From: Pseudomonadota bacterium
GTDB taxonomy: Bacteria; Desulfobacterota; DSM-4660; Desulfatiglandales; B25-G16
DNA: 9,672 nt
Direction: 5' to 3'
NCBI GenBank assembly: GCA_015223015.1
Contig: JADFWK010000175.1
Location: 1-9,672, forward strand
The position numbers were made by a program, and so were the translations under genes. The notes under the pieces were generated by a model that was given only the letters and a program-made list of their open reading frames with translations, was not told where the DNA came from and searched no databases. This document shows, in pieces, positions 1-6,489 of the stretch (within the stretch, counting starts at the first letter, position 1; every line of letters begins with the position of its first letter).

Positions 1-1301
1 ACTTCCTCTTTTTTGGAGTGGTAGCCCGTGAAATAGAAGATACTGCCAACTGCCAGCCATATAGCCGAATAGAGCAGGGCCTTGGGACCTTGGTAGATCA
101 GCAGGGCAACAGAGATAATGATACCTGCCACAGGTACTATGGCCTTCCATCCGTTCAGCTTGAAGGGTGCCTTTTCGAAGAGTTCAGACTGCGTTTTTGG
201 TGCCATGAGAACCGCGACGTGGGTTATGATCCAGTTATAAAGGAACATAGCCACAACGATTTCGGCTACCAATTGTATCGTTCCTGAAATAATGAGAAAA
301 ACTGTCATGGCGGCCGTAAGAATCAAAGCATTACTCGGTACCCCGAATTTATTGATAACGGTAAACGCCTTGGGAAGTATCTTGTCGCGGGATGTTCCAA
401 AAAGGATTCGTGTTCCAACGGTTTGTTCGGCATTATGAGAGGATAAAATGGCAGCCCATGCAACCAGGATAACGAAGGTCACCCCAAAAGTCCCCATATA
501 TTTGCCGGCAACCGTTGCATAAGGAGCATCAGATCCAGCGAAATCGGTCCAGGGAATAACACCCGTTGACACGAATGCGGAGGCAACGTACAGGATTGCT
601 GGCACAACAATACCCAGGCTAACTCCCCATGTGATTGTTCGGGCCGGGTTCTTGGCTTCTTCACCCAGATCGGCAGCCAGGGTCAGTCCAGCATAGGCGA
701 AGATAAGGAGGGATGCCCCTTTCCAAATTCCTGAAAATCCCTTGGGCGCAGCCATGCTTATGTATTCAGCATTCAAATGCGGCAGGCTGAGAATAATGTA
801 GATCGCCAGGCCGGCAACCATGAAAAGAAACAGGATGTTTTGAATTACCTTAACGGTTCTAATCCCCAGCCAGTTAATAATAAAGAATACAACGGTAACG
901 ATAACCGCCCCTGCAACAATATTGAGTTTTGTCTCAAGCCCCGGAAGCGCATTCACATACATGATAAAGGCCTTTGCCGTAATTGCCACAGGACCTATGA
1001 GCGCCATCCACATTGCCCATCCAGATAAAAATCCTGCATAGTGCGATACAACTCGTGTAGGATAGACATAGCTCTCCCCGCCTTCCACAGGATACATGAG
1101 ATTAAGCATAATGGTGCTCAAACCAACTAGTAAAACCGGAACAGCTCCGATGGCATAAGATACATAGGTATAGGCACCTGCATATTTTGCTGCAATGCCG
1201 GTGATAATGAATACACCAGCGCCGATGACAATACCAGCAGTGATCGAGGTTACACTGAGAATACCAAGTTCCTGCCTCAAATGTTTTTTTCCGTTTGCCA
1301 T
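1..1301 (-). CDS. APC-superfamily amino acid permease, C-terminus cut by window edge
   Basis: This is a polytopic inner-membrane transporter of the amino acid/polyamine/organocation (APC) superfamily, which takes up amino acids or related amines by symport or exchange. I read 433 codons from the ATG at 1301 before the window ends. The first transmembrane segment carries the family signature GAGVFIITG (residues 27-35). The cytoplasmic loop motif GEEAKNPAR (213-221) matches the usual GEE-x-KNP-x-R of this family, and GVPSNAL (320-326) matches its GVP motif before a later helix. About eleven or twelve hydrophobic stretches are present, so little of the protein is missing. The start follows an excellent Shine-Dalgarno AAAGGAGG (1311-1318, 9 nt spacing). 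The hydrolase gene ends 42 nt upstream on the same strand with no obvious terminator between, so the two may share a transcript. The substrate cannot be told from sequence. Confidence 0.9.
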   Translation of the reverse strand, partial: MANGKKHLRQELGILSVTSITAGIVIGAGVFIITGIAAKYAGAYTYVSYAIGAVPVLLVGLSTIMLNLMYPVEGGESYVYPTRVVSHYAGFLSGWAMWMALIGPVAITAKAFIMYVNALPGLETKLNIVAGAVIVTVVFFIINWLGIRTVKVIQNILFLFMVAGLAIYIILSLPHLNAEYISMAAPKGFSGIWKGASLLIFAYAGLTLAADLGEEAKNPARTITWGVSLGIVVPAILYVASAFVSTGVIPWTDFAGSDAPYATVAGKYMGTFGVTFVILVAWAAILSSHNAEQTVGTRILFGTSRDKILPKAFTVINKFGVPSNALILTAAMTVFLIISGTIQLVAEIVVAMFLYNWIITHVAVLMAPKTQSELFEKAPFKLNGWKAIVPVAGIIISVALLIYQGPKALLYSAIWLAVGSIFYFTGYHSKKEE

Positions 1302-1343
1302 ATGACTCTTCCTCCTTTCTAAAGAAATGCCTGGAGTTTTTGT

Positions 1344-2234
1344 TTATGGTACCTCAACAATCATTCCGGTGTGTAAAGGCGAAAAGCGATCCTTAAAGGT
1401 ATTGTAGAGCTCTACTTGCGCTTTAAAACCTGTGCAATGACCGGCATAGACCCAGTCTGGATCAAATTGTTTGAGCACCTGGGCAGTCTTTTTGATCCTG
1501 ATCTCAGCAGCTCCTATAGCCTCAATGAGGTGTAAACCGCCAATGATTCCATGGATCTTCTCTGTTTTGGTCAACTTGACCGCCTGTTTGGTAATATTCA
1601 CAATCCCGGCATGACTGCATCCTGTGACAATAACCACCCCCTTTCCTTTAATATTTGCAACAAGAGATATGTCATCAAGCATCGGATCTGGCTTAACCTG
1701 GTCGTTTTCTACAGTTGAGAGGCTCATGCCCACCTCTTCAAAATCAGTTGCCCGTTCGACTTGTCCGGTTGTAATAAGCCCTGGCATTATTTCCAAAGGA
1801 TCTCTGGTTAAATAAAGGGTACCACCTGAATCTTCAATATTTGCCTGTTTATCCTCATTCATAACTCCAACGTGTCTCAAATAGGGATTGCTAATAAAAT
1901 TCAGACGAAAAATATCGGGATGGGCAATGACAGGAAGGTCTTTTTTCCCGATTTCCCTGAGTACTTTTACTAGACCCTGAGTATGGTCATAGTGACAATG
2001 CGTCAGAACAATCGCATCGATGCACGATAAAGAAATATCCATCATGTTGGCATTTTCGAGGAGAGCGGAAGGATTTTGTGCAACATCAACAAGGACATTT
2101 TTTATGGTACCATCTCTTTCCGCGGTAACGAGAAAGGAGATACCATGCTGCCCCAAGTAAGGGGATTCGTAAAGTACACTATCTTCTGCAAGTGTAGTGA
2201 TTTTTATTCTGTTCAATTCCCCTGTCTTGGGCAC
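1344..2234 (-). CDS. MBL-fold metallo-hydrolase, COG1237 (dihydropterin-ribofuranosylaminobenzene phosphate synthase-like)
   Basis: This is a cytoplasmic metallo-beta-lactamase-fold protein of 296 residues, a normal length for COG1237. The metal-binding motif THCHYDH lies at residues 78-84. The second ligand region reads GCSHAGI (205-211), typical of COG1237, and a late His sits in GHCTG (265-269). Archaeal members of the group are linked to methanopterin biosynthesis, but most bacterial members have no known substrate, so I do not assign one. Translation starts at GTG (2234): the codon two before it is a stop, and GAGGTGA (2238-2244) is a fitting ribosome site. A sigma70-like promoter lies at 2383-2411, giving a leader of roughly 140 nt. 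The downstream permease suggests a transport-plus-hydrolysis pair, which is inference from gene order only. Confidence 0.88.
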   Translation of the reverse strand: MPKTGELNRIKITTLAEDSVLYESPYLGQHGISFLVTAERDGTIKNVLVDVAQNPSALLENANMMDISLSCIDAIVLTHCHYDHTQGLVKVLREIGKKDLPVIAHPDIFRLNFISNPYLRHVGVMNEDKQANIEDSGGTLYLTRDPLEIMPGLITTGQVERATDFEEVGMSLSTVENDQVKPDPMLDDISLVANIKGKGVVIVTGCSHAGIVNITKQAVKLTKTEKIHGIIGGLHLIEAIGAAEIRIKKTAQVLKQFDPDWVYAGHCTGFKAQVELYNTFKDRFSPLHTGMIVEVP

Positions 2235-2382
2235 ACGTCACCTCAAAAAGACTGTTGGCGATTGGTAATGATTTTTGTCATGTGGAAATGTAATGTTAGG
2301 AGGAACGCTTGGAAGAACCCTGTGATTGCCTGCACCGAAAGAGCCCCCCATAAATGAGACTGGGAAAAAATTAAACATAATG

Positions 2383-2411
2383 AGTTTAGGAACAACGCGA
2401 TGTATTGTCAA
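2383..2411 (-). promoter_or_regulatory. sigma70-like promoter for the MBL hydrolase (and permease)
   Basis: On the minus strand a perfect -35 TTGACA (2406-2411) is followed, after a 17-nt spacer, by TAAACT (2383-2388, 4 of 6 to TATAAT). Transcription would begin near 2376, about 140 nt before the GTG start of the hydrolase. The site lies downstream of the crotonase stop, so it would make the hydrolase and permease a unit separate from the crotonase gene. Confidence 0.55.
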
Positions 2412-2516
2412 GGAAAAAGCCACATTTTGGGGATTTTTGTGCGCTCTCACCTTATCCCGTTTCTCTCCTAGACAATATTTGGGAGTGGTCTTGGGAAGGG
2501 GAGGGGTTTCCAAAAA

Positions 2517-3296
2517 CTAGGCATATCGTGGTTTTCTTTTCTCCAAAAAGGCCGCAATACCCTCACGTCCATTGGGGTGGTCAGCGGACCACGACAAAGT
2601 TTCACGCTCCTCTTCGAGTTGGGTCTCAAAAGAGGTGTTAAAGGAATCATTTATCAGTTTTTTGCAAGCCGCAAAAGAGGATAGCGCAATGGTTTTCATT
2701 TCTTCAATCAATTCAATGGCCCTTTGTGCTGCTCGACCATCTTCCACCACCTCTGTTACAAGGCCCCACGATAGGGCCTGTTCAGCGGAAATCGGGCGGT
2801 CGAAGGCTGCAATCTCCGTGGCTTTTGCCAGCCCAACCAATCTAGGTAAGGTGAATGTACCTCCGCCGTCGATACTCAACCCGTTCGAGGTGTATGCCTG
2901 CCGCAAAACAGCAGATGCCTCTATGACCCTAAAATCGCATGCCAAAGCAATGGAAAAACCGCCTCCTGCAGCAATCCCATTAATGGCCGCCACCACCGGT
3001 TTAGGCATGCGACGTATTTCAAGGATGGCCTGATGGTAACGGGCCGCCAGCTCGTGGAAGGCCTCACCGTAACTTCTTCCAAAATCAGAAACCCATTTCA
3101 GGTCTGCCCCGGCACAGAAGGCTTTGCCCTGTCCGGTAATGATTACTCCGCGCACGCGTTTGTCCATAGCAAGACCGATAAGTTTCTCTGCCAGATTCTG
3201 AATCATGGTCAGGCCGAATGCATTAAAGACCTTGGGCCGGTTCAGTGTCACCCTTGCAATTCCTTCGATAACATCTAATTTCACCAGATTCTCCAT
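2517..3296 (-). CDS. enoyl-CoA hydratase/isomerase (crotonase) family protein
   Basis: This is a 259-residue cytoplasmic crotonase-fold enzyme acting on an acyl-CoA thioester. The two oxyanion-hole segments are clear: AFCAGADLKW (59-68) and INGIAAGGGF (105-114), and the C-terminus EKRKPRY is typical. The family is certain but the reaction is not. Aligned by eye to rat mitochondrial hydratase, the two catalytic glutamates of true hydratases are Ser115 and Tyr135 here. Asp143, in the motif SIDGGGTFTLPRL, falls where the PaaG and dienoyl-CoA isomerase type have their catalytic Asp. That favours an isomerase-like or other crotonase reaction over hydration. The ATG has a strong AAAGGAGA site (3303-3310) 6 nt upstream. 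No other beta-oxidation gene is adjacent, so the pathway cannot be named. No clear terminator separates it from the hydrolase promoter. Confidence 0.9.
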   Translation of the reverse strand: MENLVKLDVIEGIARVTLNRPKVFNAFGLTMIQNLAEKLIGLAMDKRVRGVIITGQGKAFCAGADLKWVSDFGRSYGEAFHELAARYHQAILEIRRMPKPVVAAINGIAAGGGFSIALACDFRVIEASAVLRQAYTSNGLSIDGGGTFTLPRLVGLAKATEIAAFDRPISAEQALSWGLVTEVVEDGRAAQRAIELIEEMKTIALSSFAACKKLINDSFNTSFETQLEEERETLSWSADHPNGREGIAAFLEKRKPRYA

Positions 3297-3412
3297 CTTT
3301 AATCTCCTTTGAATTAAAAGGTGTCAATCTATTGAGCCGGCTACCTTGCGGGAGCAAATATTAAGTGAATGGTATCCACATTTAGCATCTTGGTGATTTG
3401 CTTTCAATGGCT

Positions 3413-3445
3413 ATTATAGATGACCTTATATTGATCTCACGTCAA
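3413..3445 (-). promoter_or_regulatory. possible promoter for the crotonase gene
   Basis: A perfect -10 hexamer TATAAT (3413-3418) on the minus strand lies about 117 nt before the crotonase start. The best -35 upstream is TTGACG (3440-3445), but the spacer is 21 nt, longer than the normal 16-18. The -10 is credible; the -35 assignment is weak. Confidence 0.3.
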
Positions 3446-3876
3446 ATCTAATGAATCCTGAATAGCTGTGGCTGTAGGCAGTGAGCAAAAATTGATTTTA
3501 GTAACTTCCATGTTTGAGGAGGTATGTAAAAGTTTACCAAAAAAGTAGAATCTCATTTCTCAAAAACCTGGTATTTTATTACATATAACAATGTGAGGTT
3601 TCTGGAAGGTTGCGTAACTGGTTGAGATGTAATGCAATTTTTAATGGCCTGATTTTGCATGATTCTTGCAACATATGTTAAGCACAGCACTTTATTGTTT
3701 GCATTGCACATAACCGAGAAGGGTCTAGGATGGTCATGAGGTCTCTTCTTCTGTTCCGAAATTAAGACCGGTTAATGGCAGGATCATCTTGTGCTCCTTT
3801 CTGAGTTGCCCTTTTTTGAAATCAAGAAAATTGTTCGAAGCCTAATTACAAATTTGCATTATTGATATTACTTTTA

Positions 3877-3907
3877 TTGAAGTTGACTAATTTGCCTCTG
3901 ATATGAT
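3877..3907 (+). promoter_or_regulatory. extended -10 promoter for the HNH endonuclease gene
   Basis: TGATATGAT (3899-3907) is an extended -10 element: TG, one base, then TATGAT, 5 of 6 to consensus. A partial -35 TTGAAG (3877-3882) lies 19 nt upstream. Extended -10 promoters tolerate a weak -35. Transcription would start near 3914, about 85 nt before the ATG. Confidence 0.45.
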
Positions 3908-3998
3908 ACCTGGCTTAAGGAGTCAAGCTGACCCAAAGTTTCCGAAGCACTTTGTGTGACCAGACAAACCGAAACGGGTAATTATGAGGGTATGATAC

Positions 3999-4913
3999 AT
4001 GTTTGTTGCAGGAGAAATATACAGGCGCCGTGACCTCCATGAACTGTTCGGTGGCCAACGGCAGGGCGGAATAAGCACGCCTTCCGGCCAAAATTTTATC
4101 ATGCTCTTTACCGGAAGCCAGGGACAGCAATATGGCTATAATCATGGGTGGTCTGAAGAGGGATTTTATCTTTACACTGGTGTCGGTCAACAGGGGGATA
4201 TGGCATTTGAGCGGGGAAACTGGGCAATCCTCGAGCACACAGCGAATGGTAAAGATATTCACCTTTTTGAGAATGACAGCAAAGGTAATGTTAGCTATGT
4301 AGGTGAAATGGTCTGCACAGGGTTTCGTGAAGTGCGAGGGCCGGACATCGATGGCAATGACCGTCGGGTAATAGTGTTTGAGCTGACATCTGCTGATGCC
4401 TTGGATGGTGCAGTTGAAGCGGACGATGAATATGAACGGATGTGGAAGGAGCCTCTCGTAAAGCTTCGAAAGCAGGCAACCGCCTCTTATATGTCAAAAA
4501 ACAGTCCTTCAGAAAGAAGAGCTCTTGCGAGATCGAGAAGTAAGGCCATAAGAGTCTATGCGTTGAGACGAGCCAATGGTGTGTGCGAGGCGTGCGGAAA
4601 GAACGGCCCTTTCAGGACCAGTTCAGGTCGGCCCTACCTTGAAGCCCACCATATGCGGCGTTTGTGTGATGGTGGACCGGATGACCCATGGTGGGTTATC
4701 GGCCTCTGCCCGAGCTGTCATAGGCGAGCCCATCATAGTGCAGATAAATCTGAGTTCAATCATCGGCTTGAACACATCGTTGAAAGGAAAGAGAGGCGAA
4801 GGGTCAAGGATCAAAAGAGGGGAAAGGATCAAAGGACCGGAATTGACCGGAGGACCGGAATTGACCGGAGGACCGGAAAAGATCCAAGGAGTGGGAGAAA
4901 CAGGAGAGAATAA
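3999..4913 (+). CDS. McrA-like HNH endonuclease with N-terminal SRA/ScoMcrA-like domain
   Basis: This is a 304-residue probable modification-dependent restriction nuclease. Residues 1 to about 130 resemble the domain found before HNH nucleases of the ScoMcrA/SRA-like type: YRRRDLHELFGGQRQGGIST (8-27), then YGYNHGW and the YTGVGQQGDM stretch (59-68). That domain is thought to read modified or sulfur-modified DNA; I assign it from remembered family patterns. The HNH finger follows: C196-x2-C199, EAHH (215-218), C237-x2-C240-H241 and H245-H246. The usual middle Asn is replaced by Trp (WW at 231-232), a variant I believe occurs in relatives. The tail (267-302) is six Arg/Lys-rich hexapeptides. 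The ATG follows GAGGG (3986-3990, 8 nt); the in-frame ATG at 3984 is blocked by a stop. It is the only plus-strand gene, consistent with acquired defence. No cognate methylase is visible, as expected for a type IV enzyme. Confidence 0.85.
   Translation: MFVAGEIYRRRDLHELFGGQRQGGISTPSGQNFIMLFTGSQGQQYGYNHGWSEEGFYLYTGVGQQGDMAFERGNWAILEHTANGKDIHLFENDSKGNVSYVGEMVCTGFREVRGPDIDGNDRRVIVFELTSADALDGAVEADDEYERMWKEPLVKLRKQATASYMSKNSPSERRALARSRSKAIRVYALRRANGVCEACGKNGPFRTSSGRPYLEAHHMRRLCDGGPDDPWWVIGLCPSCHRRAHHSADKSEFNHRLEHIVERKERRRVKDQKRGKDQRTGIDRRTGIDRRTGKDPRSGRNRRE
4834..4878 (+). repeat. 18-bp tandem repeat inside the HNH gene tail
   Basis: The unit ggaccggaattgaccgga occurs twice exactly (4834-4851, 4852-4869) and a third copy begins at 4870 with its first 9 bases intact. 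Degenerate copies extend on both sides. Because 18 is a multiple of three the array encodes a hexapeptide (RTGIDR) without breaking the frame. It is a likely slippage site. Confidence 0.9.
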
Positions 4914-4932
4914 GAGGTGTGGTAGATGATAG

Positions 4933-4958
4933 AGGCAGAGCCACTAAGGGTTCTGCCT
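4933..4958 (+). terminator. hairpin between convergent HNH and GuaA-like genes
   Basis: A stem of ten pairs (AGGCAGAGCC with GGTTCTGCCT, one G-U pair) encloses a 6-nt loop, 20 nt after the HNH stop codon. On the plus strand it is followed only by the weak T-tract TTGTT. There is no T-run on the minus side, so it is a better terminator for the HNH gene than for the GuaA-like gene. Confidence 0.55.
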
Positions 4959-5011
4959 TGTTAACCTCTCTTGGCTGCTATCAATTCCGGATATGAAATC
5001 ATCCCCGGCAA

Positions 5012-5977
5012 TTAGACAGCTTCGATAGTGGATGGTGGTTTTCTGGTTATGTTATAGGTGACACTCACGACGCCGGGCACCTCGGTGGTGATTCTATTCG
5101 CCAATCGATCAAGGACCTCATATGGAAGTCTTGTTGGTGACCCTATTTTCGCATCCGTGCTCTCCCAGCATCTAACCTCTATCTGAAAACCGTAATCTCG
5201 CCTTCCGTCACGGATTCCAGTAACCTTGTCCTCGTGGAGAATAGCCAGATACTGAAATGCTCCACTCTGAGAGAGTTCTTCCTCAACAATTGTCGTGGCA
5301 CTTCTCACCAACCTTGCTCTTTCGGGCGTGACCTCACCGATTACCCTGGCGGCTAGGGCTGGTCCTGGAAAAGGAGGTCGACTGTAGGTCTCTTCTGGTA
5401 ATCCCAGGGCTTTACCCAGCTTTCTGATTGAAGATTTCCGTAGTTGAATCAAGGGTTCTATTACTCGGTAACCATAAGCTTCTTCTGGGTTTATTCCAAG
5501 CTGCTCAAGGATATTGTGCTGCCGTTTGATCCCGGCAACAGTTTCCTCGATATCCGTGTAGTTAGTGCCTTGTAGCAGATGCTTTGCACCTGTTTCTCTC
5601 ACTAACTGGGCAAAGACATCTCTATAAAATGACCGGGTAATTGCCTGGCGTTTGTCTTCCGGATCAGTTTGACCTTTTAAGGCATCAAAAAAGGTTTCCT
5701 GGGCATTGATCAGTTCAACAAGTACCCCTAGATCTTTAAACACAGAAACAATGTCTTCAGGCTCTTTTTCCCTCATCAGACCGCTGTCAACAAAATAGGT
5801 TTTGACCCTGTCACCCAATGCCCGATGAGCGAGCATGGTGACAACTGCCGAGTCAACACCTCCAGAAAGGGCATTGATAGCAACGCCATCATCAACTGCG
5901 GAGGAGATCTCCTGTACCTTTTCCGCGATGAATTTCTCGGTGTTTAATTCCTCGAGTGTAATTTCCTTGACATCCAT
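5012..5977 (-). CDS. guaA: stand-alone GMP synthase-type ATP pyrophosphatase (GuaA C-terminal half)
   Basis: This 321-residue cytoplasmic protein matches the synthetase half of GMP synthase, which adenylates XMP with ATP so that ammonia can replace the oxygen. The PP-loop SGGVDS (38-43), PFPGP (202-206) and the C-terminal KPPSTIE (313-319) are present. The glutaminase half is missing: the start has a strong SD (TAAGGAGGT, 5981-5989) and no GATase sequence lies upstream. Such a subunit needs a separate GATase or free ammonia, as in archaeal two-subunit enzymes. Several conserved spots differ from classical GuaA as I remember it: QGTNYTD (136-142) for QGTxYPD, KRQHN (151-155) for KSHHN, and STDAKIGS (273-280) where classical enzymes have a conserved SVDFMT-type stretch. 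It may therefore act on another substrate. Symbol given for family, not proven function. Confidence 0.82.
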   Translation of the reverse strand: MDVKEITLEELNTEKFIAEKVQEISSAVDDGVAINALSGGVDSAVVTMLAHRALGDRVKTYFVDSGLMREKEPEDIVSVFKDLGVLVELINAQETFFDALKGQTDPEDKRQAITRSFYRDVFAQLVRETGAKHLLQGTNYTDIEETVAGIKRQHNILEQLGINPEEAYGYRVIEPLIQLRKSSIRKLGKALGLPEETYSRPPFPGPALAARVIGEVTPERARLVRSATTIVEEELSQSGAFQYLAILHEDKVTGIRDGRRDYGFQIEVRCWESTDAKIGSPTRLPYEVLDRLANRITTEVPGVVSVTYNITRKPPSTIEAV

Positions 5978-5990
5978 AATACCTCCTTAC

Positions 5991-6048
5991 ACGATATCGT
6001 AGGTTATGACGCAGTGAACAGAAACGCTCACTGCATCTCTGTAGAGAT
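5991..6048 (-). promoter_or_regulatory. cluster of inverted repeats in the GuaA-like gene leader
   Basis: Three perfect inverted repeats lie just upstream of the GuaA-like ribosome site: the 10-bp palindrome ACGATATCGT (5991-6000), GCAGTGA/TCACTGC with a 10-nt loop (6011-6017 and 6028-6034), and ATCTCT/AGAGAT with a 2-nt loop (6035-6048). The first ends 2 nt from the SD. They could form leader RNA structure or an operator. None is followed by a T-run, so they are not a normal terminator, and I recognise no riboswitch class. Confidence 0.4.
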
Positions 6049-6124
6049 TATCGTCCTTACGTTGGTAGCGCGGGCAGATGAGCTTGTGATGGATTAAGGA
6101 ACTCAATCACACCTAAACTCTTTA

Positions 6125-6340
6125 CTAACTACCACAAGTACTACAGGTTGTGGCGCTACACGTGCTGCATGAAGAGCCATGTGAACTTGAGAACTCACTA
6201 TCGCTCTTGTGGGAAAAGGCAGAAAGGAGTTTCTTAATCTTATTGCCTTTGCAGGTAGGGCAAGATACCTCTTCGTTACCGAATACCAAGATTTCGAAAT
6301 CCTTGTCACACTCCGTGCAGTGATATTCAAATATAGGCAT
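6125..6340 (-). CDS. FmdB-family small zinc ribbon protein
   Basis: This 71-residue cytoplasmic protein begins MPIFEYHC, the hallmark of the FmdB/CxxC_CxxC zinc ribbon family, and binds one zinc through C8-x2-C11 and C27-x2-C30. Founding members were described as regulators of formamidase or formylmethanofuran dehydrogenase expression, but the function of most is unknown. After residue 41 comes a Ser-rich tail with a second Cys cluster, C58-x2-C61 and C66-x2-C69, which might bind another metal; Cys-rich tails occur in other members. The ATG follows an AAGGAT site 5-6 nt upstream. It has its own promoter (6375-6403) and lies 147 nt before the GuaA-like gene on the same strand, so the two could be co-transcribed. 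Confidence 0.88.
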   Translation of the reverse strand: MPIFEYHCTECDKDFEILVFGNEEVSCPTCKGNKIKKLLSAFSHKSDSEFSSSHGSSCSTCSATTCSTCGS

Positions 6341-6374
6341 GTCAGATCCTTATTTACGACGTTCTTATACACCA

Positions 6375-6403
6375 AATATAGGACCTGGTGCAACACTTGT
6401 CGA
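6375..6403 (-). promoter_or_regulatory. sigma70-like promoter for the FmdB-like gene
   Basis: TCGACA (6398-6403, 5 of 6 to consensus) and TATATT (6375-6380, 5 of 6) are separated by exactly 17 nt on the minus strand. Transcription would start near 6368, about 28 nt before the ATG. A second -10-like TATAAG follows closely. The site supports a break between glcD and this gene. Confidence 0.6.
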
Positions 6404-6489
6404 GATTTTTTGAGCAGGTTTTGGAGCTATAAGCCATTTCCGTTTATAGAATCATCTGATCCAAGGATGCTATTGAAATAGAGAATTTT

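Larger units (their letters stand above)
3297..3998. other. gene-free AT-rich intergenic region between divergent genes
   Basis: About 700 nt separate the minus-strand crotonase from the plus-strand HNH gene. All six frames are broken by frequent stops and I see no fragment of a recognisable protein, no tRNA and no terminal inverted repeats. It holds the candidate promoters at 3413-3445 and 3877-3907 and a small near-palindrome around 3521-3538. Its high AT content and size contrast with the compact gene spacing elsewhere in the window and fit an accessory insertion point, which is inference. Confidence 0.6.

Noticed and set aside
2238..2513. 91-codon minus-strand ORF just before the MBL hydrolase
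   Set aside because: It begins with TTG without a ribosome site, spans the hydrolase promoter, and its peptide has no recognisable motif. Ending next to the GTG start looks like chance.
3655..3670. sigma54-like site TTGCAT-N5-TTGCA on the plus strand
   Set aside because: The spacing fits, but the near-invariant GG of the -24 element is missing and the site is over 300 nt from the HNH gene, which has a better extended -10 promoter.
3915..4262. 115-codon minus-strand ORF antisense to the HNH gene start
   Set aside because: It is a shadow of the well-supported HNH gene, lacks a ribosome site and resembles no family.
4834..4878. short CRISPR-like repeat array
   Set aside because: The repeats are directly adjacent 18-bp units without spacers and lie in frame inside a coding sequence.
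6395..6489. terminator after glcD
   Set aside because: Only a weak 6-bp repeat (CTATAA/TTATAG) with an 11-nt loop and no T-run is present, not enough for a terminator call.
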